A stretch of 64,000 bases of DNA from CAXXOK01 sp035353615 (GTDB lineage: Bacteria; Bacillota; Clostridia; Christensenellales; Aristaeellaceae), in assembly GCA_035353615.1 (NCBI GenBank), contig DAOPZY010000009.1, positions 20,818 through 84,817 of the forward strand. Direction: 5' to 3'. The stretch's first letter is position 1; each line of letters opens with the position of its first letter. Positions 1 to 7,420 of the stretch are shown piece by piece. The position numbers and the translations under genes were made by a program. The notes beneath the pieces are model-generated. The model had not been told where the DNA came from. It searched no databases and saw only the letters and a program-made list of their open reading frames with translations.

Positions 1-148
1 CCATTACAAACGTGACGGCCATGCCCATGCCAAACGCGGTTTCCGTTTTGTTGGAAACCCCTAGAAACGCGCAGATGCCCAAAAACTGGGACATGATGAA
101 GTTGTTGACCAGCACGCCGCCAACAATAATCAGCAGTAAGCTACTCAT
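1..148 (-). CDS. rnfA: Rnf electron transport complex subunit A (partial, C-terminus outside window)
   Basis: This is an integral membrane subunit of the Rnf ferredoxin:NAD+ oxidoreductase, which couples electron transfer to ion pumping across the cytoplasmic membrane. Only the first 49 residues are visible. They form one hydrophobic segment carrying VNNFIMSQFLG near residues 14-24, the pattern seen at the N-terminus of RnfA/RnfE-family proteins. The ATG at 148 overlaps the stop of the preceding rnfE by four bases (ATGA), so the two are translationally coupled. RnfA and RnfE are homologous; the call as RnfA rests on the usual order E then A. The gene runs off the left edge. Confidence 0.85.
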   Translation of the reverse strand, partial: MSSLLLIIVGGVLVNNFIMSQFLGICAFLGVSNKTETAFGMGMAVTFVM

Positions 149-786
149 GCGATCTCCTCCTTCGCCTTGGCCAGTTTCCGCTTTTCAATCGCTTTCACAA
201 TCGCGTTCACCAGCAACAGCAGGATACCGAGCATCACAAAGCCTCCCGGAGGCCGGATGATGATCGCCATCGGGTGGTACGCCGCCGGCATCACCTGCAT
301 GCCAAGGAAAGTGCCGCTGCCTAGAATTTCCCGTACAGAAGAAAGCAGCATCAGTGCCAGCGTAAAACCGATCCCCATGCCCAACCCGTCCAGCAGGGAC
401 GGAATCGGCGGGTTTTTAAACGCGTAGGATTCGGCTCGCGCAAAAATGATGCAGTTGACCACAATCAGCGGAATGTAAAGTCCCAGCGACTGGCTCAGCG
501 CCGGTACGAAAGCTTTCATCACCAGATCCACAATGGTCACAAACGTCGCAATGACCACCACGAACGAAGGGATACGCACTTTTTCAGGAATGATATTGCG
601 CAACAGGGAAATAACCAGATTGCTGAACACCAGCACAAACGTCGTTGCCAGCCCCATGCCGATGCCCTGCGACACCGCCGTGGATATGGCAAGCGTCGGG
701 CACATGCCCAACACAAGCCTGAACGTCGGATTCTCGTTCAGGATGCCGTTCATGAACACGGAACGCAAACTCTTTTTTTCGCTCAT
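145..786 (-). CDS. rnfE: Rnf electron transport complex subunit E
   Basis: Membrane subunit of the Rnf complex (about 213 residues), with several hydrophobic segments. The N-terminal part has the RnfE-type stretch NENPTFRLVLGMCPTLA, and the charged loop AESYAFKNP lies before the last third. A GTG at 792 overlaps the rnfD stop, but I prefer the ATG at 786: the G-rich ribosome site (AAGGGGG) lies seven bases upstream of it, while it would abut the GTG. It follows rnfD almost directly; in most Rnf clusters rnfG sits between these two genes. The end overlaps the rnfA start. Confidence 0.9.
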   Translation of the reverse strand: MSEKKSLRSVFMNGILNENPTFRLVLGMCPTLAISTAVSQGIGMGLATTFVLVFSNLVISLLRNIIPEKVRIPSFVVVIATFVTIVDLVMKAFVPALSQSLGLYIPLIVVNCIIFARAESYAFKNPPIPSLLDGLGMGIGFTLALMLLSSVREILGSGTFLGMQVMPAAYHPMAIIIRPPGGFVMLGILLLLVNAIVKAIEKRKLAKAKEEIA

Positions 787-788
787 GC

Positions 789-1784
789 TCACACCCCCTT
801 GGCGGCCCGGGCAGGTTTACTGCGCCCAAAAGGCCGCGGCGTGGTCAATTTATCGATCAGCGGGGTCAGCACGTTCATAAACAGAATCGCAAACGAGCAG
901 CCCTCCGGATACGACGCATTGTAGAACCGAATCACAAACAGCACCGCCGCGCACCCAACCCCCATGATGATGCGCCCAAGCGGGCTTACCGGGCTGGTGG
1001 CATAATCGGTCGCCATGAAAAACGCGCCCAGCAGCAGGCCGCCGCTCAACAGCTGGTACAGCGCGTTGTTTGCGCCGCTCTCCACGGAGTAAAGGGTGCC
1101 GGTCTGAATCCAGAAAAGCACAAAAGCCGTAACGATAAAGCTTACGGGAATGCGCCAGTCGATCACCCTGCGCGCCAGCAGGTACAGCCCGCCCAACAGC
1201 AGCGTCAGCTTGCAGGTTTCGCCCAGCATGCCCGGGATGTTACCCGAAAACAGCTGCCAAAGCGTGTAGGTCGCGGGTTGCGTGCCCAGCGGCGTCGCGG
1301 AGGCAACCGCGTCCGCGGCTTGCGTCGCAATCCACTGGCCGGCATGGGGCAACACGTTGGCCGCCATCAGCGACGTCCACGAAAGCATCAGGATCGTCCG
1401 CGCCGCCAGCGCCGGGTTCACAAAGTTGTTTCCAAGCCCGCCAAACATCTGCTTTACCAGAATAATCGCAATCACCGAGCCAACCATGGCCAACCACCAA
1501 GGAGCGCTCGCCGGCAGGTTGAACGCCAGCAGCAGGCCTGTGACCACGGCGCTCAAATCGGACACCGTCACATCCTGATGCGTGTGCTTCTGGTAAAAAA
1601 ACTCCGCCGCAACCGCGCTTACCACAGCGACCACCAGCAGCATCAGAGCGCTGCCGCCAAAATACCAGACGCTTGCGATGGCCGTCGGCATCAGCGCGAT
1701 TATCACATCCAGCATCAGCCGGCGCGTGGATACGCTTTCATCCCGCAGGTGAGGGGAAGAACCTACATACAATTTGCGCTGCAT
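789..1784 (-). CDS. rnfD: Rnf electron transport complex subunit D
   Basis: Membrane subunit of the Rnf complex, 331 residues, of the RnfD/NqrB family. This family carries a flavin attached covalently to a Thr in an S/T-x-A-T type motif; here the candidate is SAT at residues 162-164 (Thr164) in AVASATPLGT. Hydrophobic helices fill residues 25-65, 75-110 and most of 175-310. The loop GGLGNNFVNPALAARTIL (about 115-132) is typical of the family. The start at 1784 has an AGGAGGGG site six bases upstream that overlaps the rnfC 3' end. The C-terminus is short and basic. Confidence 0.92.
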   Translation of the reverse strand: MQRKLYVGSSPHLRDESVSTRRLMLDVIIALMPTAIASVWYFGGSALMLLVVAVVSAVAAEFFYQKHTHQDVTVSDLSAVVTGLLLAFNLPASAPWWLAMVGSVIAIILVKQMFGGLGNNFVNPALAARTILMLSWTSLMAANVLPHAGQWIATQAADAVASATPLGTQPATYTLWQLFSGNIPGMLGETCKLTLLLGGLYLLARRVIDWRIPVSFIVTAFVLFWIQTGTLYSVESGANNALYQLLSGGLLLGAFFMATDYATSPVSPLGRIIMGVGCAAVLFVIRFYNASYPEGCSFAILFMNVLTPLIDKLTTPRPFGRSKPARAAKGV

Positions 1785-1785
1785 T

Positions 1786-3135
1786 TTACTTCCCCTCCTT
1801 TTTCTTGGCCGCTTCCGCGCGGCGCCGTTCCATAATGATCTTTTTACTGAGGCGGCAGCTTTGCGTCAGTTCCCGTTTGGCCGGGCAGCTCCACGCGCAG
1901 GCGCCGCATTCCAGACAGTTCAGCACGCCCTGCTTTTCCGCTTCCTCGTGCATGCCTTTGCGGGCCAGTTTATCCAGCGTGGCGGGCACCAGCTTCATGG
2001 GGCAAACCGTCGCACAGCGTCCGCAGCGAATGCAGTTGGATTCCCCATCCTGCGCGGAGGTGCGTTCCAAAACAGTGATGCCGGAGCAACCCTTGGTGAT
2101 GGGGATATCAACGCGGTTGATCGCAACGCCCATCATGGGGCCGCCATACAAAAGAACCTTCGCCTGCGGCAGCATCCCGCCGGAGGTGTCCAGCAGCCAT
2201 TCCACCGGCGCGCCGATGCGCACGCGGTAGTTCGCAGGCTCCTTCACGCAGCCGCTGACCGTGACCACGCGTTCCACCAGCGGCCTGCCCTCATACACAG
2301 CGCGGTACAGCGCGTAGCAGCTGCCCACGTTGGCGACAATCGCGCCGCGATCCAGCGGCAGCCCGCCTTCCGGCACAATGCGGCCGGTTAAGGCGTACAG
2401 CAGTTGTTTTTCACCGCCCTGCGGGTAATGAACCGGCAACGGCACCACGCGGAAAGTCGGCTCCGCTTTGCACGCGTCGCTGATGGCGCGAATCGCGTCT
2501 TTTTTATTGTTCTCAATGCCGATCAGCACGGTGGGAATATTCAGCGTCTTCTGAATGGTTTTCGCGCCCGCGACGATTTCCGCGGCCTGCGAAAGCATCA
2601 GCTGATGGTCGGCCGAAAGGTACGGCTCGCATTCCGCGCCGTTGAGGATCAAAAAATCCACCGTTTTGCCCGGAGGCGGCGCAAATTTGACCGCGTGCGG
2701 GAACGTTGCCCCGCCAAGGCCCACCAGCCCCGCATTGCGCGCCAGCTGCGAAAGGGCCGCGCCATCCAGTTTGTCCGGCTCGGCGACGGGTTTCATCTCC
2801 ACCCATTCATCTTTACCGTCGTTATCGATAATCACGCAGGGCGTAAGCGTTCCGTTGGGCATAATGCACGGCTGCACGGCGACCACTGTGCCGGAAATGC
2901 TCGCGTGCACCGCGGCGCTTACAAAACCGACGGGCTCGCCGATCATCATCCCCGCTTTCACGGAATCGCCTTTGGCTACCAGACACTTGCAGGGCGCGCC
3001 GATATGCTGTTGCAGAGGGATCGCCACGCGCGAAGGCAAAGGCGCATCAACAATCGGCAGTCGGGAGGTGACCGATTTCCCGTTCAGTCCCTCGTGGGGA
3101 TGAATCCCGCCCGGAAACACGTGAAACAGACTCAT
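1786..3135 (-). CDS. rnfC: Rnf electron transport complex subunit C
   Basis: Cytoplasmic NADH- and FMN-binding subunit of Rnf (449 residues, within the usual 430-450 of Clostridia). The N-terminus GGIHPHEGLNGKS is typical. A Gly-rich nucleotide-binding stretch, GLGGATFPHAVKF, lies near residues 137-149, followed by NGAECEPYLSADH, the flavin/NADH region shared with complex I NuoF. Two ferredoxin-type 4Fe-4S motifs are near the C-terminus: CIRCGRCATVCP and CLECGACAWSCP. The tail is Lys/Glu rich. It is first in the rnf operon, behind an extended -10 promoter about 65 bases upstream. Confidence 0.95.
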   Translation of the reverse strand: MSLFHVFPGGIHPHEGLNGKSVTSRLPIVDAPLPSRVAIPLQQHIGAPCKCLVAKGDSVKAGMMIGEPVGFVSAAVHASISGTVVAVQPCIMPNGTLTPCVIIDNDGKDEWVEMKPVAEPDKLDGAALSQLARNAGLVGLGGATFPHAVKFAPPPGKTVDFLILNGAECEPYLSADHQLMLSQAAEIVAGAKTIQKTLNIPTVLIGIENNKKDAIRAISDACKAEPTFRVVPLPVHYPQGGEKQLLYALTGRIVPEGGLPLDRGAIVANVGSCYALYRAVYEGRPLVERVVTVSGCVKEPANYRVRIGAPVEWLLDTSGGMLPQAKVLLYGGPMMGVAINRVDIPITKGCSGITVLERTSAQDGESNCIRCGRCATVCPMKLVPATLDKLARKGMHEEAEKQGVLNCLECGACAWSCPAKRELTQSCRLSKKIIMERRRAEAAKKKEGK

Positions 3136-3198
3136 GAAACTCTATCCTTCCCTATTTGTGTTCAAACATAAAGGGCACGCGAAAATGCCATCCGCAGT

Positions 3199-3207
3199 AG
3201 TATAGCA
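3199..3207 (-). promoter_or_regulatory. Extended -10 promoter for the rnf operon
   Basis: On the minus strand the motif TGC-TATACT (TGn plus a near-consensus -10) lies about 64 bases before the rnfC ATG. No good -35 is present at 16-18 bases, which fits an extended -10 promoter. Confidence 0.5.
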
Positions 3208-3396
3208 TAGAATGGTTCAAACTAGAAGGGACTTCGCAAATTTCGGGTGAATTTAGTCCCGCATGCTTGAATACCAGTGCGCTGATTTTGAAAACCGTAA
3301 CGTTTGTTTGGAATGCTCCATCCGCGCCGTCAAGAACGCCATGCGACCGGAAAGCTGAACCAAATTCACGTCGCGCATTCAGGATGCAAGTCAATG

Positions 3397-3438
3397 CAAA
3401 AAAGCCCGAAAACGGCTTTCATCAAACCGTTTCGGGCC
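3397..3438 (-). terminator. Rho-independent terminator after recN
   Basis: In the direction of recN transcription, GCCCGAAACGG pairs with CCGTTTTCGGGC (one bulged base) around an 11-base loop, followed by six T residues. It lies just past the recN stop and ends the operon. Confidence 0.9.
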
Positions 3439-3443
3439 ATGTT

Positions 3444-5162
3444 TCAGGGTGCGGCGTGTTTCCGTTCCCACGCGGCGGAAAGCATGGCGCGGGCATGCGC
3501 CAGCCCGCTTTCCTGATGCTGCTCGTCCGCGCCTACCAAACGCGCGATTTCCAAAACCCGCTGTTCCGGCGTCATTTCTTCCACCGTGGTCAGAGTGCGC
3601 TCCCCCACCACCTGTTTTTGCACCAGATACTGCTGATCCCCCATGGAGGCGATTTGCGCCAGGTGCGTCACGCAGATCACCTGATGGTAGCGGGCGATAT
3701 CGTCCATTTTTTCCGCCACAACGCTGGCGATGTGGCCGCTGATGCCGGTATCGATTTCGTCAAATATCATCGTGGGGATCATGTTGCGATCCGCGGCGGC
3801 TGCTTTCATGGCCAGCATGATCCGGGAAAGTTCGCCGCCGGAAGCGGTTTTGGACAGGGGCTTCAGCGGCTCGCCCACGTTGGGAGCGATGAAAAACTCC
3901 ACATGATCGTCGCCATGGATGGAAGGCACTCGCTTTTGATCGGGGTTCGGCTCCTCAAACACGCATTCAAAATGCGTGCTGCCCATGCCCAAATCCTTGA
4001 GCTGGTTTTCCATCAGGGTTTCAAAGTGTTTAGCCAGCGTTTTGCGCGATTCTGTCAGCTGATGCGCGGCTTGCCGGTACTCGGCCAGCTTTGCCTTAAA
4101 AGCCACCTCCGCCGTGTGCAGGCGGTCGTCCATGGATTTCAGTGATTTGACCTCGTCCTTCAGCCTTTCGGCATAATCAACTAATTCGTCGGCCTCCATG
4201 CCGTAGCGTTTTTCCAGCCGACGGTAGGTGTCCAGCCTGGCCAGAATCTGCTCGTTCTTTTCCGGGTCGAAGCTCTCGCCCTCCAGCGCGTCCCGCAGCT
4301 CAATACCCATCTCCTCCGCCTCGTAAAACGCGGAGGACAGACGTTCCGCCAGCGCCTGAAAGCGCGGATCGTATTCCGTAATGCGCCGCATCTGCTCCTG
4401 CGCCTCGCGCAACAGCGCGGTGACGCCCAACCGCCCGGTATCGGTCGCCGTCAGGCTGGCGTATGCCGCGCTGATGGCCTCGTTGATTTTCTCGGCGTCG
4501 GCCATTTTGGCTCTTTGCTGGGTCAGCTTGGCTTCTTCGCCAATTTCCAGCTTGGCCGCGTCCAGTTCCCGGCTGCGGGCGGTGATAAACTCCATGCGCT
4601 CCTCACGCTGGGCGTTTTCCTTGCGCAGGGCGCTGAACGCGGTGCTGGTTTCGCGCCAGGCGCGGCAGGCCTGATCCGTCGCCGCCATCAGCGCCTGATG
4701 CGGCTCATCCCCAAACGAATCCAGAAAGCCGAGATGGTTTTTTTCGCTCAGCAGGCTCTGATGCTCGTGCTGGCCGTGAATATCCACCAAAAAGCCGGAT
4801 AGCTGCTTTAGAAAGTTAAGCGGCACAATCACGCCGCACACCCGGCATACGTTACGGTCCGCGGTGCTGATTTCGCGCATCACGGTAATGGTGTCGCCAT
4901 CCGCTTCCAGCGCTTCGGCGGCAAGCACGTCCCGCACCTGAGGGCAGTCCGAAATATCAAACACCGCTTCCACGGTGCCTTTGTCGCAGCCGGTGCGGAT
5001 CAGCCCCCGATCCGCGCGCTCTCCCAGCATCAGGTTGATGGAATCCACCACGATGGATTTGCCCGCGCCGGTTTCGCCCGTCAGCACATGCAGGCCTTTG
5101 TAAAACTGCACGTCAAGATGCTCGATCAGCGCGATGTTGCGCACGGTCATCGACACAAGCAT
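3444..5162 (-). CDS. recN: DNA repair protein RecN
   Basis: SMC-like ATPase acting in double-strand break repair; 572 residues, close to the usual 550-570. Walker A GETGAGKS is at residues 29-36 after the typical N-terminus (ALIEHLDVQFYKGLHVLTGETG). A long polar, coiled-coil-like middle (about 150-370) is followed by the ABC signature SGGELSRIMLA and Walker B MIFDEIDTGISG, then the RecN-type CVTHLAQIASMGDQQ near the C-terminus. It follows argR by about 31 bases, as in the conserved nadK-argR-recN order, and is the last gene of its operon, closed by a strong terminator. Confidence 0.96.
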   Translation of the reverse strand: MLVSMTVRNIALIEHLDVQFYKGLHVLTGETGAGKSIVVDSINLMLGERADRGLIRTGCDKGTVEAVFDISDCPQVRDVLAAEALEADGDTITVMREISTADRNVCRVCGVIVPLNFLKQLSGFLVDIHGQHEHQSLLSEKNHLGFLDSFGDEPHQALMAATDQACRAWRETSTAFSALRKENAQREERMEFITARSRELDAAKLEIGEEAKLTQQRAKMADAEKINEAISAAYASLTATDTGRLGVTALLREAQEQMRRITEYDPRFQALAERLSSAFYEAEEMGIELRDALEGESFDPEKNEQILARLDTYRRLEKRYGMEADELVDYAERLKDEVKSLKSMDDRLHTAEVAFKAKLAEYRQAAHQLTESRKTLAKHFETLMENQLKDLGMGSTHFECVFEEPNPDQKRVPSIHGDDHVEFFIAPNVGEPLKPLSKTASGGELSRIMLAMKAAAADRNMIPTMIFDEIDTGISGHIASVVAEKMDDIARYHQVICVTHLAQIASMGDQQYLVQKQVVGERTLTTVEEMTPEQRVLEIARLVGADEQHQESGLAHARAMLSAAWERKHAAP

Positions 5163-5193
5163 GAATCACGCACATCCTTTTCCGTAAGGTTTT

Positions 5194-5643
5194 TTACCGG
5201 AGCATATCGTCGATGCGGCGCAGCACCACTTCAACTTCTTCCACGGTGCGCACGATCATCAAAATGGTGTTGTCCCCGGCCAGCGTGCCGAGGATTTCCG
5301 GCCAGCGCAGGCTGTCCAGCATTTCGGCGGCCACATTGGCGCTTCCCGGCAGGGTTTTAATCAGCACCTGATTGTACGCGTGCGACATGCTCAGCACCGA
5401 TTCGCTGAAGATGCGGTGAAAGCGCTCGCTCAACCCGTTTTCCGGCTTGTCGGCCGTCGCGTATTTATAGGTGCCGTTCGCGCTTAACACCTTCAGCAGC
5501 CGAAGCTCCCGGATGTCACGCGAAACCGTGGCCTGCGTTACCTTAAAATCGCGTCGGCGCAGTTCGTCGGCAAGGTCCTCCTGAGTTTCGATATCCTTTT
5601 CGCGGATGACTTCCAGAATCGCGTTCTGTCTGGATGATTTCAT
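5194..5643 (-). CDS. argR: Arginine repressor ArgR/AhrC
   Basis: Arginine-dependent transcriptional regulator, 149 residues from the chosen start. The N-terminal winged-helix domain contains TQEDLADELRRRDFKVTQATVSRDIRELRL; the C-terminal hexamerisation and arginine-binding domain ends in GTLAGDNTILMIV. The usual motif is GDDT; here the second Asp is Asn, and I do not know how common this is. An upstream ATG exists at 5670, but AGGAGG seven bases before 5643 decides the shorter start (MKSSRQNAI). It begins just after the nadK stop. In this gene order ArgR is conserved in many Firmicutes although its targets lie elsewhere. Confidence 0.93.
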   Translation of the reverse strand: MKSSRQNAILEVIREKDIETQEDLADELRRRDFKVTQATVSRDIRELRLLKVLSANGTYKYATADKPENGLSERFHRIFSESVLSMSHAYNQVLIKTLPGSANVAAEMLDSLRWPEILGTLAGDNTILMIVRTVEEVEVVLRRIDDMLR

Positions 5644-5657
5644 GCCGAACCTCCTGT

Positions 5658-6497
5658 TCAACAGCTCCACTCGGTCAGCTTGGCGCGGATGCGGTGGAAG
5701 AAGGAATGCGAACCAAAGCGTATCAGTTTGGTAACGGTTTGAGACCTGCGGATGGATACGGTTTCATTGCCGGAAAGCATCCCCGCGATGCGGCCATCCA
5801 CATCCAGCTGGGCATTCTGTTCCGGCGCGCAATCCAGCGCGATGGTTACCGTTTGCGCCGCGTTGGCGACAACGGGCCTGTGCTGCAACGAGTGAGGGCA
5901 TATGGGGGAAAGCAGGATACATTCCACCTCCGGGCACACAATCGGGCCGCCCGCGGAAAGGGAATACCCCGTGGATCCGGTTGGCGTGGAGATGATCAGC
6001 CCGTCCGCAATGTAGCGGCCGATCAGTTCTTCCCCCACGCTCGCTTTCACGGCAATCAGCCGCGCGTAACCGCCCCGGCTGATTACCACATCGTTGAGCG
6101 CGGTTTTCACGGTTCCGTCCTGACGCACCACATCCAGCATCATGCGGGTTTCGATGCTGAACCGATCTTCCCTGAGCCGCTGGCAAGCTTCGGAGAGGTG
6201 TTCCAACTCCGTTTCCACCAAAAAACCGATATGCCCGACGTTGATGCCCAAAATGGGCACATTGTGGGCAATCGCCGTTTGGGTTGCCCGAAGCAGCGTG
6301 CCGTCGCCGCCGACCGCGACAATCGCTTCCATCGCAAAATCGGTCGCGTCGCCCGTTTCAGGCTCGCCGGCCGCTTTGCTCAGCCAAGGCTCCATCCGCA
6401 CGGTCAACCCGGCGTTCCGGAGCGCCTCGGAAACCTGCGCCGTCAGGGTGCGCACATCCTCCCGCATCTGGTGCATCATCAGGTATACGTTTTGCAT
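5658..6497 (-). CDS. nadK: NAD kinase
   Basis: Phosphorylates NAD+ to NADP+ in the cytoplasm. 279 residues, the usual length. The diagnostic VGGDGTLLRA is near residues 62-71, followed by GINVGHIGFL, and the NE/D-type substrate region appears as ALNDVVISRG. The Gly-rich TPTGSTGYSLSAGGPIV near residue 175 completes the family pattern. It has its own consensus promoter inside the 3' end of the upstream tlyA, so nadK-argR-recN can probably be transcribed independently of the dxs operon. Confidence 0.96.
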   Translation of the reverse strand: MQNVYLMMHQMREDVRTLTAQVSEALRNAGLTVRMEPWLSKAAGEPETGDATDFAMEAIVAVGGDGTLLRATQTAIAHNVPILGINVGHIGFLVETELEHLSEACQRLREDRFSIETRMMLDVVRQDGTVKTALNDVVISRGGYARLIAVKASVGEELIGRYIADGLIISTPTGSTGYSLSAGGPIVCPEVECILLSPICPHSLQHRPVVANAAQTVTIALDCAPEQNAQLDVDGRIAGMLSGNETVSIRRSQTVTKLIRFGSHSFFHRIRAKLTEWSC

Positions 6498-6571
6498 GGT
6501 TGCGTCAACCTTTCGTTACGCACTGCCGCGCGGCGTCCGAGCCACGCAGGAATATGCGTTCGCACATCCGT

Positions 6572-6600
6572 ATTCTACCATAGAATGGTTATTCATTCAA
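6572..6600 (-). promoter_or_regulatory. Sigma-A promoter for nadK-argR-recN
   Basis: TTGAAT and TAGAAT separated by exactly 17 bases on the minus strand. The -35 lies within the last codons of tlyA. The expected transcript starts about 70 bases before the nadK ATG. Confidence 0.75.
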
Positions 6601-7420
6601 TCGGTGTTTTATCCAATTTTCCGTGCGCCTCCGCTACGGCCTTAGCAATTTGCGCGTCGGTCACGGCGGCTTCGCCCTCGGCCGCGGGGTCAAGCCGCGC
6701 GATGTATTCGATATTGCCCTCCGGCCCCTTGATGGGCGAATAATCCAGCATCGACATCCGGTAGCCAAATTCCGGGGCGAAATCCCGCACGGACCTCACA
6801 ACCGCCTCATGAACCGCCGGATCGCGCACCACGCCTTTTTTCCCCACGTTTTCCCGGCCGGCTTCAAACTGCGGTTTGATGAGGATGCAAAACACTCCCT
6901 GATGGGCCATCAGCTTGGCCGCCACAGGCAAAATCAGCTTCACCGAAATAAAGCTGACGTCCATCACGGTGATATCCGGCTGCGCGCCGCCGATATCCGC
7001 GCTTTGTAAATACCGGGCGTTGGTGCGCTCCATCACGGTAACGCGGGGATCGTTGCGGATTTTCCAATCTAGCTGGCCATACCCAACATCGATCGCGAAC
7101 ACATGCCGGGCGCCGTTTTGCAGTAAAACATCTGAAAAACCGCCGGTTGCCGCGCCTATGTCCAGCGCATCCATCCCCTGCGGCCGCACGTTGAAAACCT
7201 GCAGGGCCTTTTCCAGCTTGAGCGCGCCGCGCCCAACATACGGATGCTCCGGCCCCTTCACGGTCAGTTCATCCTCGGGCGATACCTTCTCGGACGGTTT
7301 CAGCACTTTTTGCTCGCGAATGTACACGCACCCGCTCATAATCAGCGCCTGCGCCTTTTCACGGCTTGCCGCCAGCCCGCGTTCCGTAAGCGCGAGGTCG
7401 ATCCGTTGCTTATCGTTCAT
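6593..7420 (-). CDS. tlyA: TlyA-family rRNA methyltransferase (S4 + FtsJ domains)
   Basis: 275-residue protein with an N-terminal S4 RNA-binding domain (IDLALTERGLAASREKAQALIMSG) and a C-terminal FtsJ/RrmJ-type SAM-dependent methyltransferase domain. The SAM motif is DIGAATGGFSDVLL near residue 92, with a following VYAIDVGYGQLDWKIR-like segment. Characterised TlyA proteins are ribose 2'-O-methyltransferases of 16S/23S rRNA and are also described as haemolysins; the YqxC members of Firmicutes are less studied. The start overlaps the dxs 3' end by 11 bases, the usual arrangement in this class. Confidence 0.88.
   Translation of the reverse strand: MNDKQRIDLALTERGLAASREKAQALIMSGCVYIREQKVLKPSEKVSPEDELTVKGPEHPYVGRGALKLEKALQVFNVRPQGMDALDIGAATGGFSDVLLQNGARHVFAIDVGYGQLDWKIRNDPRVTVMERTNARYLQSADIGGAQPDITVMDVSFISVKLILPVAAKLMAHQGVFCILIKPQFEAGRENVGKKGVVRDPAVHEAVVRSVRDFAPEFGYRMSMLDYSPIKGPEGNIEYIARLDPAAEGEAAVTDAQIAKAVAEAHGKLDKTPIE

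Larger units (their letters stand above)
3136..3443. other. rnfC-recN intergenic region
   Basis: About 308 bases with no convincing gene. It holds the rnf promoter on the left and the recN terminator on the right. In many Clostridia and Bacilli recN is followed by spoIVB and spo0A; neither is here. Confidence 0.6.

Noticed and set aside
3152..3394. An 80-codon minus-strand frame between recN and rnfC
   Set aside because: It spans the rnf promoter, lacks a ribosome site and has no recognisable features.
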